Source: Antedon mediterranea (taxonomy: Eukaryota > Echinodermata > Crinoidea > Comatulida > Antedonidae). Taken from it: 64,000 nucleotides of DNA. Both the position numbers and the translations under genes were made by a program. The notes under the pieces are model-generated. The model saw only the letters and a list, made by a program, of their open reading frames with translations, was not told the DNA's origin and made no database searches. The stretch is from the NCBI RefSeq assembly GCF_964355755.1, contig NC_092675.1:15823312-15887311 (forward strand), in the 5' to 3' direction. Positions 34,066 to 46,600 of this stretch are shown in pieces (the first letter of the stretch is position 1; every line of letters starts with the position of its first letter).

Positions 34066-35127
34066 TTAATCCCACCTTGTAATTTCTTTTTGATCGGCAC
34101 ACTTTACTACACTTTCAATCGTGTTGTTTTGGCAAACATATTGCTGCTCTGGAAGAATGTGATGAACGACGAAAAGGTAGCGATAATTACAGGTGTTCCA
34201 ATTTGCATTGTACAGAGTAAATCGTCCTGTGTCTATTAGGTCTAAATTCAAAAACTCTGCGATCACTCCCATATACGCGTCCTCAACTGGAAACGGTTTT
34301 ATATGCCGTGCTGCTTTAACTACTTTTTCCACAACATCTCCCGACAGAAGGTAGCCTGTACCGCTGGCATATGGAGGGTATTCTTCATGTGGATAGTCAT
34401 CCCTCGACACACGCCATTTACTATCATCACGTCGTACAACCTCTAATGACTTCATTTTATTTCCAGCATATAGGTTGCTTGTAATAGTGTTATGATTCAA
34501 AAGAAAATTAGACATTAATTTGACATTCACAAAACAATCATCATCTGTTTTTAGTAAGTACTGAGGCTGACAAAACTTTGCAGCCCATGAAAACCCATTT
34601 TGTACCTTAAGCGTTAAATTTCTGTACGAGTCTATGAAATTACCCTGAAGCATGTCATTATGACGCTGCATTTCATTATCAAGTAGTATTTGCGTTGCTT
34701 GATAGTTTGTTTTACCTAGTAAAAAAACAACTTGCCATGACGATGCATTGTCATCATTTGATCGTGAGGCCCAAGTACTTCGTATACTAGCCCTCCTTTC
34801 AAAGTGATCAGGTGCTGATGTCACCAAAACCAGTAATGCAATGTTACGTTGGCATGATGTATCTTGCGGGAAAACATCAGTAAACCTCTGAACATTCCAG
34901 GTTGTACCAAGAACACTCTTTAACTTATAATTGGAACGTACTAGGTCGTCAAATACAGGATGGTCAAATGAATGATCACTCATAACTTTGATGTCAGAGC
35001 GCATTACAGAAAGCATTACAATGGTAAATACAAAAAGAAGTGTGAAAAGAAATGTGGAAGACATGGTGGTACGTGAAAGAATACGCAGCATCGCGTAGAT
35101 GTAGTCAGCCATTGAAACCATATGCAT
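34066..35127 (-). CDS. beta-1,3-galactosyltransferase/GlcNAc-transferase family protein
   Basis: GT31 Golgi enzyme that adds Gal or GlcNAc in beta-1,3 linkage to glycan acceptors. The 353-aa CDS is uninterrupted, as is common for B3GALT genes. It is a type II membrane protein: a short cytosolic stretch, signal anchor FLFTLLFVFTIVMLSVM at about 26-42, stem, then catalytic domain. Motifs: ERRASIRSTW at 110-119, KTDDDCFVN at 193-201 (the DDD metal/UDP-sugar site), YASGTGYLLS at 253-262 and EDAYMG at 282-287. Predicted N-glycosylation sites are N127, N170 and N334. The first ATG is used here; Met6 or Met13 are alternatives. Donor and acceptor specificity cannot be assigned from sequence alone. 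Confidence 0.93.
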   Translation of the reverse strand: MHMVSMADYIYAMLRILSRTTMSSTFLFTLLFVFTIVMLSVMRSDIKVMSDHSFDHPVFDDLVRSNYKLKSVLGTTWNVQRFTDVFPQDTSCQRNIALLVLVTSAPDHFERRASIRSTWASRSNDDNASSWQVVFLLGKTNYQATQILLDNEMQRHNDMLQGNFIDSYRNLTLKVQNGFSWAAKFCQPQYLLKTDDDCFVNVKLMSNFLLNHNTITSNLYAGNKMKSLEVVRRDDSKWRVSRDDYPHEEYPPYASGTGYLLSGDVVEKVVKAARHIKPFPVEDAYMGVIAEFLNLDLIDTGRFTLYNANWNTCNYRYLFVVHHILPEQQYVCQNNTIESVVKCADQKEITRWD

Positions 35128-35150
35128 TGTATGTGCTTAAACAGTGGTTC
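35128..35150 (-). promoter_or_regulatory. 5' UTR part of glycosyltransferase coding exon
   Basis: A strong acceptor (TTTCTTTTAG) ends at 35,151, 23 nt before the ATG, so the coding exon probably begins here and the rest of the 5' UTR is spliced. Confidence 0.5.
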
Positions 35151-35536
35151 CTAAAAGAAAGATACATAATAGCAAAAAAAATGTACTGATGGAATGTTGA
35201 ATGTTTAACAATTTAAATTTACAAAAAAGTAACATGGGCAAACCCTGAGGTACAGTACAGTTCTTCTATAATTTAGTACTATTTAGTATTTATTTATATT
35301 ATCATGGACATGGGCTAAAAATAAAATGACTAAAAAAGCACAATTAAACTAGTTTACATATCATCAACATATTTTATATTTACAGTAACTAGCAGTTTCA
35401 AAACAAATACAGTAGGCCCTGTCCACAATTATTAGTATCAAAATGAAGAGGCTACTGCATGGTGATGGTCAATCAATAGGCCAGTGACTGCAGGATAGCC
35501 ACATCGATGAGCAGACGAAACAGAACTACTACTTAC

Positions 35537-35700
35537 CTTGCGGACTGAGGCCTACATGTTTACGCTGTGAAATACTGATTGAAAGACTGCAACTGAAGCT
35601 CAAAACATCTGAAAGACATACTAAATGTTTAATTTATTGACAACATATCTAAATATTTCGCCAGACCGTCTTTGTTCACAACCATTTTCTATCGACAGAG
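35537..35700 (-). promoter_or_regulatory. candidate 5' UTR exon of glycosyltransferase
   Basis: Donor CGCAAG|GTAAGT is at 35,536. No coding potential is needed. The right boundary (transcription start) is a guess, so the true start site is unknown. Confidence 0.35.
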
Positions 35701-36082
35701 ACTTACAACTTCTTGTTTACAATGGTTTGCGTAGACTAACGTGATTGTGTGTGTTATGAAAAGATCTCATTCTCTGTCCACGCTTACAATATATGTAAAT
35801 TTCGTCACGCATGAATGTCTATTCACGCTACTATTGGCTCGTTAGTGGGTTTGGTGGAGGTTCGCCGTGAATTCATTTTAATATTCTAATTAGTTATTTC
35901 ATTGATTGCGCTACAAATGAAATATTGCATTCAATGAATATCTCGTCGAAATCAACAATTGAAAATGTAATCATTTTGTTTGTATCATAACAGAAAAACA
36001 GTTTTCGTGTCTGAAAAATGTGAAAAAATAAAAAGGAAGCGCGTGCACGCTCGGCGGGTGCTGTGTGCAGGTTTGTCAATTA

Positions 36083-36231
36083 GATGCACTTCATGGTATT
36101 CAAACGGATATGCGTGTGCGTAACATACGACACATTTCCGTTTTTGTTAGTATTACGCCACGCGCGTCACAGAAACGGAAATGCGTCGTAAGTTACGCAC
36201 ACGCATATCCGTTTGATTTCCATGAAGTGCA
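36083..36231. mobile_element. hairpin MITE-like repeat, ~63-bp arms
   Basis: ATGCACTTCATGG...CAAACGGATATGCGTGTGCG...CATTTCCGTTT is mirrored from the other side with a few mismatches around a loop of about 25 nt. It lies upstream of the glycosyltransferase gene. Confidence 0.8.
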
Positions 36232-38400
36232 TTGAGCATGCTATCTATATATATAATATTTGAAGAGTAAATTTATCATCATGATTCATCACTCTTCATC
36301 AAATTAATAAGTAATATTATGTACAATAATTACTGTCAATCTGTATGAATTTGGATGTATGATTGAAATATAGAAATAATGCTAGACCAGTTGTTGTTTC
36401 ATAATGTGGTTGGAAATGAAAATCGACGCAATCAACAGTGTAATTAAATTATAATTTTTTATCTAGGTCTAATATATTTTTTTCAACTTTCCACCACCAT
36501 GCTAATATAGCTACCCAGTACCGCTCCAAACAGTTGACCATCGGGACAGTCAACTGAGATAGAAAATAATAATTTATTGTATTACTGTAGAGTAGTATGG
36601 CTATTATAAAAAAAACATTTTTCAATATGAAAGGATGCTTATATTGCTGGGCAGTTACACATCTGGCCAAAATAAATTTAGCCCGATTAAACAATGACAA
36701 AATTCACTAATATCGTTTTTTTTGTTGTTGAATGATGGCAATTTATGAATATTTTAGGAACCAGATTTCATCTGTCTTATTCAAATCAATGTTTTAAAAC
36801 CTAAGAAATGAAGTGTTTTTTTAATCAGACGCAGACTATTTTCGAGTTTTGAATTAATGACCAAACTAATGTCAATTGAGTTCATTGTGTGCATGAGGGA
36901 ACACACATTTGATTTCTAGGTCTAAGCAACGACTGACGACACATTGATTATTCTTATGGGACTATTATATAATGTAAACGGTATTAAAAGACATTTTAAA
37001 AGTAATTGTAGTGTAAGGCTGTTACACACACAAAATAATGAAACTATAGAAAGTCGCTATGAAAGCCTTTAAACAATTTATTTTCATAAAACTATTATTA
37101 TAATATATAATACCAAATAGGCTTATGTCAACAAAAAACTGTTAGTAATCATGAAGTACAGTAAGTGAAACAAAAAATCTGTTTTATTCTTCTTCTAAAT
37201 AATGATTAGAGCTGCGTAAATAATCTATTTTAATATTACAAGCAACTTTTAGGTTATAGAAATAAACAGATTAATTAACCAATAATCATAATTCATATAA
37301 AAAAAGTTGTAGAGTTTACAAAAGTTAACACAAATAATAGCTGTGTACATTATTAAAAAAAAAAATTCATATAATATATTAAATCTCTTTAAACGATGTA
37401 TATTCCCTCATACTATTTGACAAAAGCATAACAAAGTACATTAAAACAAGCTAAAATCAAAATAAATGATATGATACAAGTGTGTACAGCTATGAAATTG
37501 TAACATCTTTTTAATCCTAAACAAAAGTTATAACATGTTATAGGCTGTCCCATTGGACATATGGTAAAGCATAAGAAATCTAAGTAAGAAAATATATATT
37601 TATTTGTATTCTTAAGATTACATATAAGGCACTGTACATAAGCTTCTATCTCGACTTAAATATTTATACTAAATAGTTAGTAAGCATTGTATCCAATTAT
37701 CAAACATTACATTTCAAAATTATCAACTATAAACATAAATTATTAATAATATTAATAACGATATTATATAAATCTTATAAATGCGATAAAAAAATTAACA
37801 ATATCTAATATTCATAATAAACATGTAGTTAATTATAGTGAGCTACATCCAGCGGAAATTAACAGTTTCTTTTCAGTTTATTTTTTATGTTGAACATGGA
37901 GCGTACTTTCTTTTGCAGGTCATCTTTCTTCAAAGGTCGATGCTTATCACACAATGCGTTATCCAGACAATTTTAAAACATATATTCTAACTTAATAATA
38001 ACTACTTATTATGCAAATCTTATACAAAAATAAAATCTAAATCATTTACAGATTTGAAAATTATTTTATATTTTAGTTTTCAGTTGGTTAATATCATATT
38101 ATTAATTATAATCATTAATATTAATTGCATAGATATCTAATTTGAAAGTCAAATTTCAAATATATAGATCAAGTGTTTTATTTTTGTATTGTAAAATAGA
38201 AATTACAAGTACATAATTGAGAACAATATTTCAGTACAATTCATTACTTAGTTTGAATATGTAAAAAAAGTACACAAAGTGTAAATGCAAAACTCATTAT
38301 TATGTAAAAATCACAAGTATACTAGTAAAATTAAAAATGCAAACAGCTGTTGGTTACAAAGTTGAAACACAAGTGTAGGAGATATAAATTTCATTATTAA
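36232..38400. other. AT-rich region without recognised gene
   Basis: Nothing with a coding signature on either strand. It separates the glycosyltransferase promoter side from the 3' end of the phosphatase gene. Confidence 0.5.
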
Positions 38401-38402
38401 AA

Positions 38403-38895
38403 TAGTGTACAGTATGTATGTATATAATAAATAGTGTACAGTATGTATGTATATAATAAATAGTGTACAGTATGTATGTATATAATAAATAGTGTACAGT
38501 ATGTATGTATATAATAAATAGTGTACAGTATGTATGTATATAATAAATAGTGTACAGTATGTATGTATATAATAAATAGTGTACAGTATGTATGTATATA
38601 ATAAATAGTGTACAGTATGTATGTATATAATAAATAGTGTACAGTATGTATGTATATAATAAATAGTGTACAGTATGTATGTATATAATAAATAGTGTAA
38701 AGTATGTATGTATATAATAAATAGTGTACAGTATGTATGTATATAATAAATAGTGTACAGTATGTATGTATATAATAAATAGTGTACAGTATGTATGTAT
38801 ATAATAAATAGTGTACAGTATGTATGTATATATTAAATAGTGTACAGTATGTATGTATATAATAAATAGTGTACAGTATGTATGTATATAATAAA
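38403..38895. repeat. 29-bp minisatellite, 17 copies
   Basis: Unit starts TAGTGTACAGTATGTATG and ends in TATATAATAAA. Copies are virtually identical, with only two single-base variants seen (near 38,700 and 38,832). Because 29 is not a multiple of three and all frames are open, a 192-codon minus-strand frame runs through it; this is not a protein. Confidence 0.95.
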
Positions 38896-39025
38896 TATAA
38901 ATTGTGTTAAAATTGTTATTACCAAAGTTCATTTACAAATCTTTTTAAAGGTCAGTTTAGACCTTTGTCTTCTGGAATTTATAATATGTTAGATTTAATA
39001 ACATTTTACAAGGTTATATAAAAAT

Positions 39026-39715
39026 AATAATAATCCAGACTGATTTGACATAATCCTGACTGATTTGATGTAATCTTGACTGATTTGATGTATTTCTGAC
39101 TGATTTGATGTAATCCAGACTGATTTGACATAATCCAGACTGATTTGATGTAATTCTGACTGATTTGATGTAACCTTGACTGATTTAATGTAACCTTGAC
39201 TGATTTGATGTAATCCAGACTGATTTGATAAAATCCAGACTGATTTTGTGTAATCCAGACTGATTTGATGTTATCCAGACTGATTTGACAAAATCTAGAC
39301 TGATTTGACGTAATCTTGACTGATTTGACATAATCTTGACTGATTTGATGTAATTCAGACTTATTTGATGTAATCCAGACTGATTTTATAAAATCCTGAC
39401 TGTTTTGCTGTGATACAGACTGATTTGCTGTAATACACTGTAATACAGACTGATTTAATGTGATACAGACTGATTTGATGTAATAAAGACTGATTTGATG
39501 TAATACAGACTAATTTGATTTAATAAGACTGATTTGATAAAATCCAGACTGATTTGATGTACTGTAATCCAGACTGATTTGATGTAATCTAGACTGATTT
39601 GATGTATTCCTGACTGATTTTATGTAATTCAGATAAATTAATTGATAAAATGTAGACTGGTTTAATGTAATTTTAACACTGATTTTATGTAATCTGGACT
39701 GATTTTATGTAAGGA
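39026..39715. repeat. 20-bp degenerate tandem repeat
   Basis: About 34 copies of a unit close to GACTGATTTGATGTAATCCA. Unlike the neighbouring 29-bp array, copies differ at several positions (TGATGTAAT, TGACATAAT, TAAAATC), so it is older or not homogenised. Confidence 0.93.
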
Positions 39716-40528
39716 TATCAATCTGCTACAACAAACAGTAAAATATATTATGTTAATACATCTACATCATGGTTAATAAACATACTTATACAACATCATT
39801 AATTCTTTAATATTCATAATTATACTTAAAATTGTTATTGAATCACCCCCAACCTAATAAAATATTTTATAATAATTAAAAATTGTTAAAATTATTTAAG
39901 ATTGGTATCAATGTCGAAAAACTATAACAAAATATTTCTTATAAGTTAAAAATGACTTTAAAAACACACACACATAATCGGTGGTACCATACAAAACACA
40001 TTACCTATCTGACATTAAACACTTATATAAGTTAAACAATTATAAAAAAATAGTTATTTTCTGTTACTTAAAAAGATATAGGTACAACCCATAATATGGA
40101 TGTATTCTTACCTTAAATAGAGAAGCAAAAATAATATAAAACATAAAATGAATACTACTATAACTTAAGTAGGTAACCATACTAATTATCTTAATCAATA
40201 CTTTACATTCCTTAGTTTTACATTACATGATACCACAAAATAAAGCATATTTATTGTATATATTATAATTATATCCATAGAGGCAAATAAAAACTATAAA
40301 AAGTTACTTTATTTCCAAATTAATTTGTTAAGATATAAAAAATTCTAAAATTATCAAAAAACAATCCTTTTAAGAATGATGGTTACAGACACTCACAAAG
40401 TATTATAAAACTATTTTAATTTAATTTGGTCTATAAAAAAACCAACCTGTTAAAAATAAATTTGAAAGATATTTCTTTTGGTTTTTTATATTTCTAAATA
40501 ATTATCTATTTCATGAATCTGACACTTT

Positions 40529-40603
40529 TTATTTATAGTTAGCGTAGTGGTCAAACGAGTCCATATACTCCCGTACAGCATGGTAGCAAAATCCATATTG
40601 CTC
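40529..40603 (-). CDS. RPTP last exon (D2 C-terminus)
   Basis: Residues 846-869 and [23 protein letters not shown] and ANYK. An AATAAA overlaps the stop codon. Confidence 0.93.
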   Translation of the reverse strand, partial: EQYGFCYHAVREYMDSFDHYANYK

Positions 40604-43600
40604 CTAAAATACAAAAATAAATAATTAATTTAGGAATATATTGTTTGGATATCTAATTTAGGAAATGCAAATAGTAAAAAGAGTAAAATATACTCACAGA
40701 CATAACATTTATATTAAATGGAAACCAGAAATATTATTGAAAAATCACTGGTTTATTTGTGGGATAAAGATTTACTCCCTTCCTGTTCAAAAAGTGCTTT
40801 TTTACTAATAATGACCTCTTTATTTAAAACGTGGTGGATTTCACTGATTATGCACAGTAATCCACATGAAAAACCTTGAAAGGAAGCCCATCTTGAAAAG
40901 AAGCGCACCCAAGAGTACTATTAGCTTAGCCTTTATAAAATAAGTACATATACTGTGTTGAGCAAATAAAACAATAACACAAATTATACTTTTATGTTGT
41001 AATTTAAACTGTAACTTACAAAGTTTTGCACCATGTGAGGGCGCTGTTGGCGCAATGTTCTAACAGTTTGGAAGACGTCAATTAGACCTTCTGCTTTCAC
41101 ACGTTCAAGCATTATACTGAGGGCTATAAATACACCAGTTCGTCCCGCACCACCACTAGAAGATATAAATTAAGATTACAATTCATGATCATATCGATAA
41201 ATATCAATAACACTAAGATTATTAATCATAGTCCTACTATAAGTTATATGTAATGCAGCAATGATACCGAGAATAACAATCTAATACAGTAGAAGCCCTA
41301 TTAAGGGGTACACCTTTGAAATACAACAAAGTGCCAGCTTTGTTAAACATATATTTCCCCATGGTTTTATCATTGGAAAGCATCCACTTAATAGACTTGT
41401 TCCCTGAAAAATGTGCCAAATGGCTGGATAGGGGGAAGGGGGAGTTCTACTGTAATATGCTACAAAATAATCTTGCATATTACTTGGTATGTATCTTAAT
41501 GAGTTGAAGATGGTCTGGTCTAAGCTAGGTTCTGGAAAAAATATCATTCTCAGAATGTGGCCGCCGAGCCATTATAGTTGTTGTATAATTGTATACAAAA
41601 AAAACCTGAACGTGTAATTTACCATCATCTAATCATGAGGATATACTAAAATAATAAATAAACAGCACATGATACATAATCAAAATGAAACCAATGAAAT
41701 GGGAGTGTTATAATTAATATTCTTTACCTGCAATGTACAACAATTGGGAAGGTTGAATGAATAGATTCTTGGTACTTGTGAACTTTACCAATTAGGTCAA
41801 CCAGACCTGTTCCACTGTTAGGGACACTAGATGGAGGCCAGCCTACATAATGATACTGGAAGACACTTCTTGACTCACCACCCTGTCAAGAAAATAAACA
41901 TATATACAGATTGAAGTATGTATATCCAAATGACTTTATCAAGGCATCATGTCGGAGCCACAGATAAACCCTTTGATCTCCAGAGCTCAGCATCCTGTTG
42001 TTAAATTGCCTTGCTTTTAGGGATCGTTTCTATAAAATGTTTTGATATAAGACAGCATACTTAATGGAACATTATACAAATAACGAATGTTTATTAGTCA
42101 AATGGAGTTGCAGTAGAATTACTTAATAGAACTACAAAAAGGTATGCTAACTACTGTAAAGTACTATATAGGAACTACATTTTTGGACTAACTTTTAGAT
42201 AGTTAAGAAAAGGATTTTAAACATGTGAAAGGTTTATCCATTTAAGTTGAAATTCTATGAGTATGGATGTATTTTTCTGTGAAATTATTAAGGTCTATCA
42301 TTGTAATAAGTTAAAATAACATTCATTTGCTTAATATCTATCGTTAAATTTGTAATTTTCACTGGCTCTTCCATTAAAAAATCTGAGCAATAAACATTTT
42401 TTTAGGCGTAATGATATAAACTACATCAATAGATTGTTAGCAGCAACTTCATAGGAAGCAGTTCACAGCAACTAAATATACAGGTTTAGTCATAGTTAAT
42501 TAAATAAAGTTAAACGACTATTTTAAAATTAATGGCGTGATGTAGGCTAAAAGGTATACAGACACTCAATTACAAAATAACGTGTATCAATTGTGCATTT
42601 ATTTGAAGCCTCTATGGCATAGGCCTATAGTGAAGCCTCTATGGCATAGGCCTATAGTGAAGCCTCTATGGCATAGGCCTATAGTGAAGCCTCTATGGCA
42701 TAGGCCTATAGTGAAGCCTCTATGGCATAGGCCTATAGTGAAGCCTCTATGGCATAGGCCTATAGTGAAGCCTCTATGGCATAGGCCTATAGTGAAGCCT
42801 CTATGGCATAGGCCTATAGCGAAGCCTCTATGGCATAGGCCTATAGTGAAGCCTCTATGGCATAGGCCTATAGTGAAGCCTCTATGGCATAGGCCTATAG
42901 TGAAGCCTCTATGGCATAGGCCTATAGTGAAGCCTCTATGGCATAGGCCTATAGTGAAGCCTCTATGGCATAGGCCTATAGTGAAGCCTCTATGGCATAG
43001 GCCTATAGTGAAGCCTCTATGGCATAGGCCTATAGTGAAGCCTCTATGGCATAGGCCTATAGTGAAGCCTCTATGGCATAGGCCTATAGTGAAGCCTCTA
43101 TGGCATAGGCCTATAGTGAAGCCTCTATGGCATAGGCCTATAGTGAAGCCTCTATGGCATAGGCCTATAGTGAAGCCTCTATGGCATAGGCCTATAGTGA
43201 AGCCTCTATGGCATAGGCCTATAGTGAAGCCTCTATGGCATAGGCCTATAGTGAAGCCTCTATGGCATAGGCCTATAGTAAAAATGTCTATTCTATGCAT
43301 TATTTTCAGTTTAGTTTTAACTCAGTTCCAAAAACAAATATTGTCTAAATTTTATTTTCTTGCATTTGATTAAAAAAATTAATGGTAATTCATAATAAAT
43401 TAAAATAATAAAAAAAATATTTTAATAAATAATAAACAACTATGATTATCATATTAAATAACAAAACTACTGTAATAATAAAGATGATTGCAACATAGAA
43501 AAAAATGTGTATTAGTCTTTTTCTATAAGATTGTATGAAATATTACCATAATTAAATGTTACAAACCTCAATATCTACTGTAGATGCCCCAAGCCTGATT

Positions 43601-46600
43601 TCCACAAAAACATATTCAAAGGGATTGTGACAGACAATAATGATACTAAACCATTCTTTGAATTTATTTACTGGCATGCATTCTTACAAATAAGCATAGG
43701 GGATAAGGTATGCTTGAGCCATTCAAATGGATTTTGGTATACAGTATTATTCAGATTTAAAGCATTTCTCACTCTGGTTGATCCATTTTTTCCTTTCTTT
43801 AGGGACATCACCATGAAATTTCTTCTATTTTTTCCCCAAGCAATTTGCATTTAATAGATCTATTTTTTATGGATGCACTTTATTATACATTGTATGTTAT
43901 ATGTAATCAATTTTTGGCACTTCAGTTTTGAAATAAAAAAAGCCATTAATTATCGATAAATCTTAAAATTTAAGTTTCAAATTGGAATAGAAGATATATA
44001 GTAGAAGTAGAAATTTCCAGGTAATGACAGAATGTCAATTCTATCTGCTTATTAATAAGAATGGTGTATTACCAAGAATGAATGAAGATGAATTGTGTAA
44101 ATGGAAACCAGGCTTTACAGGTCTTTCACACCTGTTCCGGCACGGTTCCGGTCCGGTCCGGTTCCGGTCCGGCGCTGGCAAATAAAATCAAAATGTTTCA
44201 ATTTCACGTACCTACGCTCATTTCGATTGGCTCATAGCTGCGTGGAGCGTCGTGAAAAACGAAACATTGACGTTTGATTTGATTCGTGCCGGCACCGGAT
44301 TGGAACCGTGTCGGACAGGTGTGAAAGACCCTTTCAACAAGATATCTGAACCAAGCCCTGTACAACCTGAAGCTAATGCCAATACTGTAATGTATATACA
44401 AGATCTAGAAGCAGCAGTAGCAGAATTTAAGCTGGTTTGGTTGAAGAGAGGCAGGGTACGACATCTAAGGGCTACACATACCAGAGCAATGTCTACCTTT
44501 GTATTTGTGACTTGGAATTCACGGATTATGTACTCGCTTCCTTCGATTTCTCGCTCTTCTTTCACTTGGACTGCAATTGTGTCGTGTACAACTGGTGTGT
44601 TGTCCTCTGGCCAGTACTGAAAACATTTTTCCTGAAATAAGATATGACAAGAAAATTTAATATATCTATATATATTGCCTCCTTTGTTCTTATTTCTTTA
44701 TTCCTGTCAACTCAGGCAGTGCTTGTCTTATTTAACTATCTACTTTGTCTAAGAACTTTCACTTACTGTTTTATTTTATCGTTTTGATTTAGCTTTGCTT
44801 TTTTTTTTGTATTTCCATTGAGATCCAGCCACTGATACCCACAGCATTGTCATTTTTCAGTAATTTGCCTTTGGATTTATATATATATATAGTATCTCTT
44901 CGGAGATCCCGCCTCGTGAATAAAAATACTGAAAGATGAGGGCGTATCAATTTGATCTCTGGTGCGCATGCGTACAACTGAGGACTAGTGCTGTTCCGCC
45001 GTACCACGCCGAGAATGTTAAAGAGTCGCTATCCAATCGAGTTTGAACAATACCATGAAAGCCCCAGTGGTCTAATGGTTAGGACATCTGCATATCAAGC
45101 AGGCGGTCCGAGTTTGAGTCTCGGTTGGGGCGACTTTTTCTCATTCTCACAGATTTCCTCATCTTTATCGTTTCAAATTAATTAATTAAATTTCAGTATA
45201 TCACCGGGCGGTTTCGAATTAATGTTTATTGCCTAATGTGTTTATATATATATATATATATATATCGTACTCTCATCTGCACATTTTTCTGGATGTTTAC
45301 TTTATCGTTTAATTTAGCTTTTTGCTTATTTTATTTTGTATTTCCACTGATACCCACAACATAGTAATTTTTTGAGTAATTTGCCTTTGGATCCATATAT
45401 ATTTCATTGCTACAATCAGAAAAGAAGGTTTAATATTGATTTTGACTGGATAAATCTAGTAAAATAAACACCTACTCGGCCATTCTCTTCTAGATCTGTC
45501 ATCATGATGATGCATGCTGTACGCTCGTCCCAAACCATTCTCCAGAAGTCTCCTGTAGTCTCTTTGGTGGGAGCTTGTGTTGCGATGTACATAGCCTTAT
45601 ACTCATAGCCCTGTATTAATCAAATAATAATAACAACACATAATCTCTCTCTCTCGTCTCGAAAGATGTACTAGGTTCTTTAAAGTGCACACAAGCATTT
45701 TGTGTACATTGGAACTACAGGTTTAAGTCATTATCCAGGAAGACTCGTTCTACCACCAGAACCAGGAGCCTTAAGACCCTTGCCGATGTTATGGTTATGG
45801 ATTACAGTTCCACCGCTCATCCACTCACTAAATTCTTTATTTTTACCAAATCATTAAGAATGAAAAATAAGAAGAATGTTACAAATTGGCAGTCTGCAAT
45901 GAAAAACAAAATGTAAAAATAAACTGAATGAAAAATGAAGAAGCTAACATGAAAGGAGTGTATTAAACATCGTCACATTTTAGAAACACAACTAGAACAC
46001 AAATATATAACAAATCAAAACAAAAAAATATATTCTCTGCTTATTTTTATATAAGATAAAAGAAACTCACATCAATATAAGAGGCGTTGATATAGTCTGA
46101 ATGTTCCTTGCCAATCAAACGTTGTAATTTTACTCGATTGATATCATCTAGAATGAAAATGACACACATTATTATTTAGGAATTGTTTTAATGATTACTA
46201 ATATTGTACAAATAGTTTTAAATACTAGACAACAAGACCCTATATATGATAAATATTTCTAATCATGTATTACTTGTTTAGATAATAGCATAAAACACCT
46301 GGGCGTTAAGAAGCATATTATGTAACGCTGTAGATGGCTGCTAAATATGCATGTTAAGAAGAAAGTTTAAATGACCACCAATACGCTATATTTGGAAAAT
46401 ATTAAGAAATAAGAAATTACATCAACAATAACAGAAGATTACATGGGAAACATAGTGTATGATGTGATGACCTGGAGACCAACCCAGGGCAAAAGATCAA
46501 TTAGATGACCAAGTATGACATTGATGGATTTGCTGCAACAAGATAAGCTATTACTGTATCAAATAATGTATGTAGAATAGGAAGGAATGAAGGTCCATCA

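Noticed and set aside
38354-38932. 192-codon minus-strand open frame
   Set aside because: It is produced entirely by the 29-bp minisatellite read through three open frames.
42582-43373. 263-codon plus-strand and 233-codon minus-strand open frames
   Set aside because: Both are by-products of a 27-bp array whose unit is a multiple of three; nothing but the repeat is encoded and it lies in an intron.
43561-43860. Possible extra RPTP exon or nested gene
   Set aside because: No acceptor/donor pair in phase, and the D2 chain is already continuous without it.
44204-44640. Plus-strand frames of 67-122 codons
   Set aside because: They are antisense shadows of the D2 exon fused to a MITE.
45061-45132. 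Functional tRNA-Glu
   Set aside because: The body resembles tRNA-Glu but the anticodon reads ATC, so it cannot be called Glu.
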